Shown in pieces: positions 25,949 through 35,670 of a stretch of DNA of 55,352 nt. The DNA is from Lachnospiraceae bacterium (lineage in GTDB: Bacteria; Bacillota; Clostridia; Lachnospirales; Lachnospiraceae). Made by a program: the position numbers and the translations under genes. Positions within the stretch are counted from its first letter, which is position 1. Every line of letters begins with the position of its first letter. A model generated the notes under the pieces. That model did not search any database. It saw nothing but the letters and a program-made list of their open reading frames with translations, and was not told the origin of the DNA. The stretch spans positions 1-55,352 of the forward strand of contig JAFXEW010000032.1 of assembly GCA_017513625.1 (NCBI GenBank). The letters are read 5' to 3'.

Positions 25949-26356
25949 TTACATGATTACGGCTCCGTTAATATTTGTGAAAACGTTTTCATTTGTATCC
26001 GTGCGGTCCATTGCGGTAATGACTGTATTATTCGGCACATTCACGATAAATGCCAGGTCATCCACAATAACCAATGAATCCTTGATTCCCTTTTGCTTTG
26101 CCTTCCATGCTCCGTCATTCAGCCGCTCCATCTGTTCCCTGCTCAAATCAATATTTCTGTCTGCCAACCGCAGGGCTGCGTGCTTGGAAAACTTTAACGC
26201 TTCCGGTTTTTGTATCGTTCGTTCCAGTGCTTTCTGCGCCAGAATATCTTCAAAGGAACTGCCCCGGACACCGCCACTCTCTTCCTGCTTGACCTTGCTT
26301 AAATAAAGGTCTGACATCTGCTCTATGGAAGAAAAACTGCTTTTTTGAATATCCAT
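25949..26356 (-). CDS. TIGR02530-type flagellar protein
   Basis: A 135-residue protein of the small family found between flgD and flgE in Gram-positive flagellar operons (TIGR02530, 'flg_new'). The core is LKFSKHAALRLADRNIDLSR followed by a helix and then SLVIVDDLAFIVNVPNNTVITAMD near the C-terminus. It may aid hook assembly, inferred from place; its biochemical role is not established. Ribosome binding site GGAG upstream of the ATG. Confidence 0.85.
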   Translation of the reverse strand: MDIQKSSFSSIEQMSDLYLSKVKQEESGGVRGSSFEDILAQKALERTIQKPEALKFSKHAALRLADRNIDLSREQMERLNDGAWKAKQKGIKDSLVIVDDLAFIVNVPNNTVITAMDRTDTNENVFTNINGAVIM

Positions 26357-26370
26357 ATTCTTTCCGGCTC

Positions 26371-27078
26371 CTATTCTCCTTCTACCGGCTCCGCACTGTC
26401 ATCCCCGCCTTCGGGGCTATCCGCTTCTTCCGTCTTACCTGCCGCTTCCAGCAGTTCATTCAGCCTGTTCACGTATTCTCCCAGTGCATTCACCTGTTCA
26501 TCCGTGATAAATTCTCTCTGATATTCGTTCATACTGTTGTAGGTATTGGCAAGTGTGGTTATCACATCTTCATGGGATAAATCAATTGCTCCGGGTACAG
26601 GCAATGAATCCATGCCTTCCGTAAACGCCTTAGCCAGATCGCTTGCAACCAGATATGCCGAATCAGCCACTGCATCCAAATCATCCATGGAATAAAGCTT
26701 GCCGCCAATGGACAAATATGCTTTGGTATTTTCATATACCACATAATCCACTTTACCTTCCACCACCGAAATCTCTCCTGATGCCGAAGTAGTTTTGATG
26801 GAAACTTCCTTGCCTACCAGGGAGCTGGCTCTCTGTAAATCCATGCTGGATGCCATATTCTGCATCTGTTCAACCTGTGAAAACTGTGCATATTGTGCTA
26901 TGTACTCAGTATTGGATGTGGGTTGCAGAGGATCCTGATATTTCATCTGTGCCACCAGAAGCTGAAGAAAGGAATCCTTATCCATATCTCCCGCCCGGTT
27001 TGTTTTGGATGATGACAGCGAGTTCTGTGATGCACTCTCCACTACTTTTCCGTTTTCGATTGATGCTATATTGGACAT
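26371..27078 (-). CDS. flgD: Hook capping protein FlgD
   Basis: FlgD caps the growing hook and is discarded later. The 235-residue protein has the N-terminal conserved part (MDKDSFLQLLVAQMKYQDPL, residues about 32-51, then EYIAQYAQFSQVEQM) and a short middle domain (about 90-135). The C-terminal about 90 residues are acidic and helical and do not resemble the E. coli tudor and Fn3 domains, so this is a shortened or divergent clostridial form. The ATG has GGAG 5 bases upstream; it starts 16 bases after fliK. Confidence 0.9.
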   Translation of the reverse strand: MSNIASIENGKVVESASQNSLSSSKTNRAGDMDKDSFLQLLVAQMKYQDPLQPTSNTEYIAQYAQFSQVEQMQNMASSMDLQRASSLVGKEVSIKTTSASGEISVVEGKVDYVVYENTKAYLSIGGKLYSMDDLDAVADSAYLVASDLAKAFTEGMDSLPVPGAIDLSHEDVITTLANTYNSMNEYQREFITDEQVNALGEYVNRLNELLEAAGKTEEADSPEGGDDSAEPVEGE

Positions 27079-27094
27079 GTCTGCTCCTTCCTGC

Positions 27095-28471
27095 TTATGC
27101 CATGTAGTCTACCGTATTACCGTTTGCAGTCATCATTTCAACTGCTATCCGCTCTGCTTCATCTGCAGGCTGTAGAACCTCCGCTCCGTCTTCTTCAGTT
27201 CCCAGATTAATCCGTCTGATACGGTTCCTGGAATTCTCCTGTCCGGCCTGCTGTGCCTGTCTGCCCTGTTCGAAGCTTTGTTCAAAGGTCTGGGTCTGTA
27301 CAGAAACTTCTACTGCATCCACCTTCATCCCCTGTTGCTGGAACTGCTCCTTCAATTCAATCATCTGGGTTTCCAGAACGTTTTTTACCGTTTCATTTTC
27401 TGTGATGAAATGTGCTGTTACTGCCTCTCCTCTGATTTCCACCTGCACCTTTAGAGTTCCCAGGCTTGCGGGGTGTAACTGCATTTCCAAATTACTTACC
27501 TCCGGCTGAAGCTGTATCTTCATATAATCCAGCACCTGGTCCATAATCTGTCTGGTACTTTCACTGAATGCAAGTGTACTTTCGGATGTTCTTGCAGCGG
27601 ATGCTTCCATGATTCTGCTCTGAAAATCATTCACACTCTGGTTATCTGTCCAAATCGGTTCGGGTTCATGCCGTAGCGCACCGTCCCGGCTCTGCATTCC
27701 GTCTTCTGCGCCCTGCTTTGCACCTTCCGCATCGCTTCCGGTTGATAAACCTTCCGCAGTAGCCGTCACTTCAATAAAGGGGCCAGCCGTTACGCTTTCG
27801 TCACCGCCATCACCGGTTTGTACCTCCAAATTCATCTCCGGCATCTGCATCTGTTCCCTGCCGATTACCTGTGACACTTCCACAAGTTCCATACCGGTAA
27901 CTTCTTTTAACTCTCCCAGCAAATCCTGTAACCCGCTCATGATTTCACGGTAATCCCGCAAAAGTCCCTCATCGGTCAGCAATGCCAGCGAATCCTCCGC
28001 CCCGGTAAGTCCCAGCACGAAATCACTGAGTTTACCCGAATCCAACAGGTCCGTCTGTGTCAGTTCCATTTGCGTCAGCGTATCCGAAAAAGCCTCATCC
28101 GAAATCTGCAGCACTTCTTGTATCTGCTGCTGTAACTCAGCCAATATCCGGGCTACCGCTTCCATAACCTCTTCGTCCGGCATTTCTTCCCGTCTGCCTG
28201 TATCTTCCTTTTGTGTGTCGTTTTCGGCACTGACTTCTCTGCGTTCATCAGAAACCTTAGCTGTTTCTTCACGCTCCGGAACATTCTCCGTTTCCGGTCT
28301 GTCCTGTTTTTTTGATACAGGTTCATTATCTGCATCCTGTACCTTGTCCGCTTTGGTGATATCTGTCTGCTCTTCTAAAACAGCCTTAAAATCACTTCCT
28401 CCGTTCCTGCCGGGCGCAGGTACGGGTAAATTCTGCGGCAATCTAATATCGTTTGCTGATATCCTGGTCAT
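27095..28471 (-). CDS. fliK: Flagellar hook-length control protein FliK
   Basis: FliK measures hook length and triggers the FlhB switch. The product (458 residues from ATG 28471, AAAGGAGG 5-6 bases upstream) has a long low-complexity acidic N-terminal ruler region and the conserved C-terminal hook-length domain (about residues 330-420: LEMQLHPASLGTLKVQVEIR and VTAHFITENETVKNVLE). An in-frame ATG-less extension to 28501 covers the ribosome binding site and is not used. Order fliK-flgD-flgE is the usual one. Confidence 0.93.
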   Translation of the reverse strand: MTRISANDIRLPQNLPVPAPGRNGGSDFKAVLEEQTDITKADKVQDADNEPVSKKQDRPETENVPEREETAKVSDERREVSAENDTQKEDTGRREEMPDEEVMEAVARILAELQQQIQEVLQISDEAFSDTLTQMELTQTDLLDSGKLSDFVLGLTGAEDSLALLTDEGLLRDYREIMSGLQDLLGELKEVTGMELVEVSQVIGREQMQMPEMNLEVQTGDGGDESVTAGPFIEVTATAEGLSTGSDAEGAKQGAEDGMQSRDGALRHEPEPIWTDNQSVNDFQSRIMEASAARTSESTLAFSESTRQIMDQVLDYMKIQLQPEVSNLEMQLHPASLGTLKVQVEIRGEAVTAHFITENETVKNVLETQMIELKEQFQQQGMKVDAVEVSVQTQTFEQSFEQGRQAQQAGQENSRNRIRRINLGTEEDGAEVLQPADEAERIAVEMMTANGNTVDYMA

Positions 28472-28555
28472 ATGTTCCTCCTTTCCCTTATGATTAGCCA
28501 CGTTTACTTACAGCATGGGCTATCAAATTATATGTCGGCAGGAAAGGGAGAAATC

Positions 28556-29431
28556 TTAAGCCTCCGGATCCAATATTTTTGTTAATTTCGCAGCTACTTC
28601 AGGGTCCATAACTCCCAGTATATCTCCCCGGTCTTCCGCACTCATAACCCTGAGAATACGGGCCACCAAATCCAGGCTCGTGGTCATCTCTTCAAAGATA
28701 CCGGCCGCCTGCTTGGGCTTCATCTCTGCATATGTCTGGGCAAACTCCTGAATCTCTTTGGTTTCTTCCAACTGCATGATGACCTGCTTATAGATATACT
28801 CAGCAGTGGTAGGGTCCATAGCCTCATAATACTTTTGATAGGCTTCAGCCCCGGGCCCTTTGGAGGCATAGATAACCTCCTCATAAAATTCCGTACGAAT
28901 ACGCTGGAATTCCACCTGTTTTTTTTCAAACTCCTGCAGTCTGAGCACTTCCGCCTTCAGAACCTTGATTTCCTCTTCGTTTACCGCCACTTCATTCTGT
29001 GCACGTTCAAGCTGTAATTCCAGTTCTTTAATCTGTTTTACCGCATCCTGTAGACTGGTATAGCCGCCAAAACTTTCCTTATCCGTGGTTTCCGTTTGAC
29101 TGTCCCCCGGTAAAATCAGATTAATCACCGGCACATCCTTCAATATAGGCTTAAGCACCGTACTGCCGAAACCTCCGATATCCAGCTTCACAACAATACA
29201 TATAACAGCAAGCCACAGTGCAATAATAAGCAGTGTGGCACCAAAAGCAGCCAGACCGTTGCCCTCCTCTTCCTCAGCCAGATCATCTTCTCTTCTGGCA
29301 ATTTCACGGGCACGCTTTCTGGCTTCCTTTTTCCTCATCTTCTCTTCCTGCTGCAAGGACTTTCTTTCCGCCTTTAACCGGTCCTTTTCAGCCTTTGCCG
29401 CCAATTCTTCCGGACTTTTCTCCTTTGCCAC
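28556..29431 (-). CDS. MotE/YlxF-like protein with a MgtE-N-type C-terminal domain
   Basis: A 291-residue single-pass membrane protein in the place of B. subtilis ylxF. It begins with a highly charged helix (about residues 1-55, Lys/Glu/Arg-rich), then a membrane segment (about 62-84), a long coiled coil (about 125-190), and a C-terminal four-helix domain of MgtE-N type (EFAQTYAEMKPKQAAGIFEE to the end). Related MotE proteins in other bacteria help stator function. The cytoplasmic N-terminal extension is longer than in YlxF. The start codon is GTG, overlapping closely with the end of fliJ. Confidence 0.82.
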   Translation of the reverse strand: MAKEKSPEELAAKAEKDRLKAERKSLQQEEKMRKKEARKRAREIARREDDLAEEEEGNGLAAFGATLLIIALWLAVICIVVKLDIGGFGSTVLKPILKDVPVINLILPGDSQTETTDKESFGGYTSLQDAVKQIKELELQLERAQNEVAVNEEEIKVLKAEVLRLQEFEKKQVEFQRIRTEFYEEVIYASKGPGAEAYQKYYEAMDPTTAEYIYKQVIMQLEETKEIQEFAQTYAEMKPKQAAGIFEEMTTSLDLVARILRVMSAEDRGDILGVMDPEVAAKLTKILDPEA

Positions 29432-29432
29432 T

Positions 29433-29885
29433 CTACTCGCCTGCCTTTCTCTTGCCGTAGGTATAACTGGTCAACTCGTCCACTGCTTTGCTCTCAGCCC
29501 GGTTCTCTTCCAGTATATATTCCTCAAAAGCCTTTTCCTTCAAGGCTTCATGTGTCTTAATATCTCGGGCAATCTCTGCCAGATGTTCCCTGGCTGCTTC
29601 TACCTTTTCCTCTGCTGCGCGGACCCTTTCCCTTTGCATACGGATATTCTGCTCCATGTGCAGGATGGCATTCTGATTTTCCTCGATTTCCCTTACGCGC
29701 AATGCTCCCGTAAGAAGCTGCGCCGCATTTTGTTCATAAAACTCTTTCCGGTGACAGAACTCCTCTAATATTTCCTGTTCCATAGAAAGAGCACTCCGGG
29801 CCGCACCAAACTCCTGCTTTGCCTGGTTCTCCATTTTAATCTTAATATCCAGAATACTCTGCAGGGAATAGCGAAAAACGGCCAC
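29433..29885 (-). CDS. fliJ: Flagellar export protein FliJ
   Basis: FliJ is the stalk of the FliI ATPase ring and escorts export chaperones. The 150-residue protein is almost entirely a two-helix coiled coil, starting with VFRYSLQSILDIKIKMENQA, the usual FliJ beginning. The start codon is GTG with GGAGG 8 bases upstream. It lies 15 bases after fliI. Confidence 0.9.
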   Translation of the reverse strand: MAVFRYSLQSILDIKIKMENQAKQEFGAARSALSMEQEILEEFCHRKEFYEQNAAQLLTGALRVREIEENQNAILHMEQNIRMQRERVRAAEEKVEAAREHLAEIARDIKTHEALKEKAFEEYILEENRAESKAVDELTSYTYGKRKAGE

Positions 29886-29900
29886 CTTACATACCTCCTG

Positions 29901-31214
29901 TTAAAACAGTGCCTTCAGTAATTCCAGACTTTCCTCAAAAGTATATTTATCATTCACATCCTGTCGCAGGAATTCATTCACCGCATCTATCTTGGCAATT
30001 GCCTGGTCAATGGAAGGATTACTTCCCTTTTTGTAAGCACCGATATTAATCAAATCTTCTGCTTCGTTATAGGTCGCCAGAGTGTTTTTCAGCTTACCTG
30101 CAAGTTGTTTATGTTCCTTGGTAGTAATCTGGCTCATACACCTGGAAATACTCTGCAATACATCAATAGCGGGATAATGATTTTTATGTCCCAGCTTACG
30201 ACTGAGCATAATATGTCCGTCCAGAATACTTCTGGCCGTATCCGTAATGGGTTCGTTGAAATCATCACCATCTACCAGAACCGTATATAAACCGGTAATA
30301 GAACCCTTATCAGCACGTCCCGCACGCTCCAAAAGCTTGGGCATTTCCGAATATACACTGGGGGGATACCCTCTGCTCACTGGCGGTTCGCCGCTGGCCA
30401 GACCGATTTCTCTCTGCGCCATGGAAAAACGTGTCAGGGAGTCCATCATAAGGAGCACATCCTTACCCTGATTTCTGAAATACTCCGCAATGGAAGTAGC
30501 TGTTTTGGCTGCTTTATTTCTTTCCAAAGCAGGACGGTCGGAAGTAGCCACTACTACCACCGAACGTTTCATGCCTTCCTCACCCAGATCCCGCTCAATA
30601 AATTCCCGGACTTCACGTCCTCGCTCGCCGATCAGGGCGATGACATTAATATCCGCCTTGGTATTTCTGGCAAACATACCCATCAGGGTGGATTTACCCA
30701 CACCTGAACCTGCAAAAATACCGATTCTCTGACCTTTTCCTACAGTTATCAGACCATCTACCGCTTTTACACCAAGGGGCAGTACTTCGTCAATAATCTG
30801 CCTCTGCATGGGATCCGGCGGCGGCGCTTCCACAGGATAGGTCTCTCCCTGTATAGCAATACCGTCCGTAGGTCGTCCCAAACCATCCAGGGTCTTTCCA
30901 AGCAGAGCTTCGCTCACCTGTATTCCCAGCGGATAATCCGTATTTTCAACAATACTTCCAAGCCCGATGCCGTCCACCGCCCCGTAGGGCATCAGCAGGG
31001 TTTTCTTATCCTTAAAGCCTACTACCTCGGCCATAATAGGTGGCAACTCCGATTCATTGCCGGGTAAAATACGGCACACGTCTCCCAGCTTCGCATCCGG
31101 GCCCGCAGATTCAATGGTGAGGCCCACCACATTCACTACCTTCCCCATCTTGCGAAAATAAGTTCTGTTTATCAATTTATTGTATTTATCATAATCAATT
31201 ACATTCTCTTTCAA
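29901..31214 (-). CDS. fliI: Flagellum-specific export ATPase FliI
   Basis: FliI powers loading of export substrates. The protein is related to the F1 beta subunit: Walker A in IFAGSGVGKSTLMGMFA, Walker B with VLLMMDSLTRFSMAQREIGL, and the conserved GEPPVSRGYPPSVYSEMPKL. I prefer the TTG at 31214 (437 residues, MKENVIDYDKYNKLI) because GGGTGG lies 6 bases upstream; an ATG at 31235 (444 residues) has no visible ribosome binding site. All catalytic motifs are intact. FliH and FliJ flank it. Confidence 0.95.
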   Translation of the reverse strand: MKENVIDYDKYNKLINRTYFRKMGKVVNVVGLTIESAGPDAKLGDVCRILPGNESELPPIMAEVVGFKDKKTLLMPYGAVDGIGLGSIVENTDYPLGIQVSEALLGKTLDGLGRPTDGIAIQGETYPVEAPPPDPMQRQIIDEVLPLGVKAVDGLITVGKGQRIGIFAGSGVGKSTLMGMFARNTKADINVIALIGERGREVREFIERDLGEEGMKRSVVVVATSDRPALERNKAAKTATSIAEYFRNQGKDVLLMMDSLTRFSMAQREIGLASGEPPVSRGYPPSVYSEMPKLLERAGRADKGSITGLYTVLVDGDDFNEPITDTARSILDGHIMLSRKLGHKNHYPAIDVLQSISRCMSQITTKEHKQLAGKLKNTLATYNEAEDLINIGAYKKGSNPSIDQAIAKIDAVNEFLRQDVNDKYTFEESLELLKALF

Positions 31215-31246
31215 AACAGACCACCCGTTCCGCATTTATCTTCAAA

Positions 31247-32098
31247 TCACTTTTTTTCATATGACAAAAGCAGGAGCTTCTGGCGAAGTTCCTCCAGCTG
31301 TGTCCCCAGACTGCAGTCATAAATACCGTTTTCTGTCTCTATCAGGCACTGATTGGCAGTCAGTGTAAAATCCTCTACTACTTCCACGGAACAATCCGGC
31401 GAAGTCACCGAGGCCGTAATCTGTTTCTTTTGCATGCTGACATAGGGAAAATCCTCCTTGGATACATGCACCAGAATACTTCTGCCGCCTTCTATACGAC
31501 TCAAAGTACTTTGAATCAAATTAAACACAATATCCTTTTTAGCTGACAATTCCACATTAAAAACATGCTCATAAATACTTGAAATCACATCAACCAGCTT
31601 GGTCTCCGCCTCTTCCATAAAGGTCTTGTATTCAGCTTCCAGAGCCCTTTCCTTTTCTTTGAGCCTGGCCATTTCCTTCTGCAATTCCTGCTGGGCCGCC
31701 TGCTTGCCTTCCGCGTAGGCTTTTTCCCTGGCAGACTTAGCATCCGCTACCATCTGTTTTTTAGATGCCAGAGCCTCCTGTTCGGCTTCAGCAATGATTC
31801 TCTTAACTTCTTTGTCAGCCTCGCCCAAAATCTGGTCAGCCTGTTCCCTTGCCTGGGACAAAAGCGCTTCATCACTTGGAATCTGTCCCTGCATATCCCC
31901 GGGCAGCGAGTCGTCGCCAATGGCAGTTAATGCTTCCACTTCCTCCGCCTGTAATCCGGACATGAATCCGCCGGCGTTTTCCTCCTGCATACGTGCCATT
32001 ATCTCTTCTATACGCTTTGATACTAATGCATTGGTATCAATGATTCTTTTATCTTCCTGCTGCAGATTCATATTTCTGCACTTCAACAGACTAGACAA
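31247..32098 (-). CDS. fliH: Flagellar assembly protein FliH
   Basis: FliH binds and restrains FliI and docks it at the C ring. The product (283 residues) has a central Ala/Glu/Lys-rich coiled coil with Gln and Glu repeats (about 70-165) and a C-terminal domain like the V-ATPase E / F1 delta subunit. I chose the TTG at 32098 (MSSLLKCRNMN, like the family start) with GGAGG 10 bases upstream; a GTG at 32110 overlaps that site. It overlaps the fliG stop by eight bases. Confidence 0.9.
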   Translation of the reverse strand: MSSLLKCRNMNLQQEDKRIIDTNALVSKRIEEIMARMQEENAGGFMSGLQAEEVEALTAIGDDSLPGDMQGQIPSDEALLSQAREQADQILGEADKEVKRIIAEAEQEALASKKQMVADAKSAREKAYAEGKQAAQQELQKEMARLKEKERALEAEYKTFMEEAETKLVDVISSIYEHVFNVELSAKKDIVFNLIQSTLSRIEGGRSILVHVSKEDFPYVSMQKKQITASVTSPDCSVEVVEDFTLTANQCLIETENGIYDCSLGTQLEELRQKLLLLSYEKK

Positions 32099-33110
32099 CG
32101 ATCTCGTCACCTCCGCCTCTTGAAATTACTATTTCACCGGCATCTTCCAGCTTACGGATAATATTAACAATCTTCTGCTGTGCCTCTTCAACATCCTTCA
32201 TACGTACAGGACCCATAAATTCCATATCTTCCTTAATCATTACAGCCAGACGCTTGGACATGTTGTTAAAGATTGCATTCTGTACCTGTTCGTTAGATCC
32301 CTTCATGGCAATTGCCATGTCGTTATTATCCACTTCACGGAGCACACGCTGAATTGCTCTGTCATCCAGAAGCAGAATGTCTTCAAATACAAACATCTTC
32401 TTACGGATTTCATCAGCAAGCTCGGGCTCTTCGATTTCCAGGGTTTCCATAATATGTTTTTCCGTACCGCGGTCTACGGTATTCAGAATCTCTACTACTG
32501 CATCCACTCCACCGATAATGGTGTAATCCTGATTTACCAAACTTGCCAGCTTGGATTCCAGTACCTTTTCCACTTCTTTGATGACATCCGGACTGGTTCT
32601 GTCCATTACCGCAATACGTCTCGCTACATCTGCCTGACTGTCAGGCGGCAGGGATGAAATAATCATCGCAGCCTGACTGGGTGACAAATAGGACAAAATA
32701 AGCGCGATAGTCTGAGGATGCTCGTCCTGGATAAAGTTGATTAACTGGGACGCATCCGTCTTTCTCACGAACTCGAAAGGCTTTACCTGCAAAGAAGCGG
32801 TCAGTTTGCTGATAACCTCCATGGCCTTTTCTTCGCCCATTGCTTTTTCCAACAGTTCTTTTGCATAAGCGATACCACCCTCTGCAATATACTGCTGTGC
32901 CAGACACACATCATAAAACTCATTGATGATGTCCTCTTTCAGCTGAGGGGTAACACTTCTGGTATTTGCAATTTCCAGTGTGAGTTCTTCTATTTCATCT
33001 TCTTTTAAATGCTTAAAAATACCTGCGGAACGCTCCGGTCCTAAGGAAATCAACAGAATCGCTGCCTTCTGCAGGCCGGTAACCATACCACTGTCTCTGC
33101 CTCTTGCCAT
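32091..33110 (-). CDS. fliG: Flagellar motor switch protein FliG
   Basis: FliG is the torque-generating ring protein between FliF and FliM. The 339-residue protein has all three domains: N-terminal (GLQKAAILLISLGPERSAGI), middle with the EHPQ motif (FIQDEHPQTIALILSYLSPS), and C-terminal with the charged torque helix (DDRAIQRVLREVDNNDMAIA). Length and motifs are normal. Confidence 0.97.
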   Translation of the reverse strand: MARGRDSGMVTGLQKAAILLISLGPERSAGIFKHLKEDEIEELTLEIANTRSVTPQLKEDIINEFYDVCLAQQYIAEGGIAYAKELLEKAMGEEKAMEVISKLTASLQVKPFEFVRKTDASQLINFIQDEHPQTIALILSYLSPSQAAMIISSLPPDSQADVARRIAVMDRTSPDVIKEVEKVLESKLASLVNQDYTIIGGVDAVVEILNTVDRGTEKHIMETLEIEEPELADEIRKKMFVFEDILLLDDRAIQRVLREVDNNDMAIAMKGSNEQVQNAIFNNMSKRLAVMIKEDMEFMGPVRMKDVEEAQQKIVNIIRKLEDAGEIVISRGGGDEIVV

Positions 33111-33126
33111 AACTTATACCGCCTTT

Positions 33127-34731
33127 CTAATTCCAGTCCTCGTTTAACCAGTTTCTCAGCAGGCTGGCTGCAGCCTCCGGATTCTCGTCCACAAACTTCT
33201 CTATCATCAGTCTGGTAGCAGACTTTGTCTCTAAATCGATATCATCAACACTTTCTTCAGGTGTGGATTGCAACAGATTTTCAACCGACAGTTCCTCTTC
33301 TCCGGTAACCTCCATGGTACCTCTCATGCTGCGCAGCACTACAAAGGCCAGCAAGCCAATGATTAAGAACAGTACTATAAAGCTTCCGGTATCACGCCAG
33401 GAAAAGCTTATGCCTTCCTTGTCATAGAACACGGGTGACTCGTACGATACAATGGTAATCTTATCCACGGGAATACCTGTGGCATTGGCCACCATGGTAT
33501 AGAATTCCTCATCCACTGCCTGCTTTACATCTGCACTGTTGGCAAGTTTATACTCTTCCCATGTAGTTCCTTCCAAAAGTCCGCTGAGCTTTGCATCCTT
33601 TTCATAGATTTCCTTGTATTTTATTGCTGCAATGGAAATAGAGGAATCACCGTATTTAATACCCCCTGCGGGAGTAACGGAATATTCACTCTTTTCATTG
33701 GGTATGTAATCCACCAGATTTTCGTTCTCCGTGGAAGAACTGTTGCCGTAATCGGGACTCACATAAGTGATTCCGTCCGCTTCACCGTTGGAATCCGTAC
33801 CGGGCACACCTGCTACACCGCCGGAAGCCTCGTACTCATAGTTCTCCTCATGAACCTTCATACCTTCTGTTCTGCCCTCATTGGCATAATATTCTTTAAC
33901 AGTCTTTTCATAGCTGGCGTAATCCATCGCCAGATGACTGGTCACTTCAATATTACTGTACTGATTGGTACCGTAAAGTACCTTTTTTACCTGATTTGCC
34001 ACCATGGACTCTGCCTGATTCTGCAGTTCCTGCATGGAGTTTGCAATTCCTGCGGTGGAATAATCATCTCCGCCGGAGAAAAGCATATTGGAGTCAAAAT
34101 CAATAATGGTAATATTCGCCGTAGTCTTATTGCCTAAAAAAGAAGCCACAGCCTTTGCCATATTCGCTGCATTGGCAGAAGTAAAGGTACCGTCCAGCTC
34201 CAACTGGATGAATGCGGATGCTTCCTGCTGGGATGCTCCCAACGTACCGTTTCTGTCCGGAATATGGAAACGGACATTAACATCCTTTACACTGTACATA
34301 GCCTTGATATCGCTTTCCAGCTGCTTCTCCAGATATACGGTGTAACGTTTCTCCCTATCCGCTGCCGTGGTGGTCATACCGCCGCCCAGAGCATCATCAA
34401 TGGTATAGGAATCCGGTACATATCCGGCCGCACCCAGTGCCCAATTAGCAGATGCCTCCTGACTGGACTCTACAGAAATATCCAAACCGTCTGCAGATGC
34501 CTTGTATAAAATTCCTGCACCGTCCAGAACCCCCACTACTTCTGATGCTTCTTCCGAATTGGCACAGGAAATCAGTTCCACATACTGGGGCCTGCTGGTG
34601 GTATATACCACAATGGCCAACGCAAATATGGTGACGGCCACTATACTTATGATGATGGTTCTTTGTCTGGAGGTGAAATGCTTCCACCATTCCTGTACTT
34701 TGTCTATTATCTCTTTCACTTTATCCGGCAT
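33127..34731 (-). CDS. fliF: Flagellar MS-ring protein FliF
   Basis: FliF builds the membrane MS ring on which the rest assembles. The 534-residue protein has membrane helices at about 24-44 and 440-462, periplasmic ring-building domains between them, and a C-terminal FliG-binding tail (about 500-534, ending in ASLLRNWLNEDWN). Normal length. It starts 51 bases after fliE. Confidence 0.97.
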   Translation of the reverse strand: MPDKVKEIIDKVQEWWKHFTSRQRTIIISIVAVTIFALAIVVYTTSRPQYVELISCANSEEASEVVGVLDGAGILYKASADGLDISVESSQEASANWALGAAGYVPDSYTIDDALGGGMTTTAADREKRYTVYLEKQLESDIKAMYSVKDVNVRFHIPDRNGTLGASQQEASAFIQLELDGTFTSANAANMAKAVASFLGNKTTANITIIDFDSNMLFSGGDDYSTAGIANSMQELQNQAESMVANQVKKVLYGTNQYSNIEVTSHLAMDYASYEKTVKEYYANEGRTEGMKVHEENYEYEASGGVAGVPGTDSNGEADGITYVSPDYGNSSSTENENLVDYIPNEKSEYSVTPAGGIKYGDSSISIAAIKYKEIYEKDAKLSGLLEGTTWEEYKLANSADVKQAVDEEFYTMVANATGIPVDKITIVSYESPVFYDKEGISFSWRDTGSFIVLFLIIGLLAFVVLRSMRGTMEVTGEEELSVENLLQSTPEESVDDIDLETKSATRLMIEKFVDENPEAAASLLRNWLNEDWN

Positions 34732-34782
34732 GGTTCTTCTCCTCAGTCATAAGCCTTAGATAATGCATTAATCCTTCGTTCA

Positions 34783-35169
34783 TTAAATCTGTATCTGCAT
34801 CAGTTCCCTGTATGCTTCCATTACTTTATCCCTGATTGCCACTGTATACTGTAATGCCGTAGATGCCTTTTGTAATGCTATGGTCAGATCATGGGTACTC
34901 TCGGATTCTCCCAGAGCAAACTTAATCTCTTCATCCTCAGCATCGGACAAATAAGAATTCGTGGTCTTGATATTGTCAATGGCCGTATTTAACAGAGCCT
35001 CAAACATGGTGCCATCCGCTTTTTGCACATTGTCCGTCAGAGTACCTGTCAAACCGGACAAAGCCGACAGAGATGTACCTCCTAACAGTGTGTTGTTGCC
35101 ATTGTTTAAAGCTGATATATTTTGTTGAGCCGTGAGGCCGCTAAGTGCGCTGATTGCCGCCAAATCCAT
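34783..35169 (-). CDS. fliE: Flagellar hook-basal body protein FliE
   Basis: FliE joins the MS ring to the rod. The 128-residue protein has the conserved C-terminal part (FEALLNTAIDNIKTTNSYLS, then HDLTIALQKASTALQYTVAI ending VMEAYRELMQIQI). The N-terminal about 50 residues are Leu/Ser/Gly-rich and hydrophobic, longer than in B. subtilis FliE. AAGGTGA precedes the ATG. Confidence 0.94.
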   Translation of the reverse strand: MDLAAISALSGLTAQQNISALNNGNNTLLGGTSLSALSGLTGTLTDNVQKADGTMFEALLNTAIDNIKTTNSYLSDAEDEEIKFALGESESTHDLTIALQKASTALQYTVAIRDKVMEAYRELMQIQI

Positions 35170-35209
35170 AATTTATCACCTTTCATCCAAACAAATCCTG
35201 ACACTCACA

Positions 35210-35656
35210 TTACTTCATTTCCAGACCCTTTAAGGCAATATTTTTGCTGGCGCTGAACGCCGTGGCATTAGCCTCATAAGCCCTGCTTGCATCTATCAGA
35301 TTAGTCATTTCCGTAACAATATTTACATTGGGGTATGTAACATAACCGTTTTCGTCCGCATCGGGATGGGAGGGGTCATACACCATATTCATCTCCGTTT
35401 TATAATCTTCGGAGATGGTGGTCACCTTTACACCGTTACCGATATTAAAATGGGAGGTAGCATCCGAAAAAACTCTTCTGAAATCAGGAGCACCTTCTCC
35501 CTTCTCTGCAAATGTCACTACCTTACGGCGGTAAGGACTGCCGTCTGCCGTACGGGTGGTATTTGCATTTGCCACATTTTCACTGATTACATCCATACGA
35601 AGCCTCTGGGCCGTCATTCCGGATGCATTGATATCAAAAGAAGAAAACATACTCAT
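35210..35656 (-). CDS. flgC: Flagellar proximal rod protein FlgC
   Basis: FlgC is a rod protein. The product has the N-terminal rod motif (INASGMTAQRLRMDVISENV, then ANANTTRTADG) and the C-terminal helix (NIVTEMTNLIDASRAYEANA). I chose the ATG at 35656 (148 residues) because AGGAGG is 9 bases upstream; the ATG at 35662 is only three bases from it. It starts 14 bases after the flgB stop. Confidence 0.95.
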   Translation of the reverse strand: MSMFSSFDINASGMTAQRLRMDVISENVANANTTRTADGSPYRRKVVTFAEKGEGAPDFRRVFSDATSHFNIGNGVKVTTISEDYKTEMNMVYDPSHPDADENGYVTYPNVNIVTEMTNLIDASRAYEANATAFSASKNIALKGLEMK

Positions 35657-35670
35657 ATACATCTACCTCC

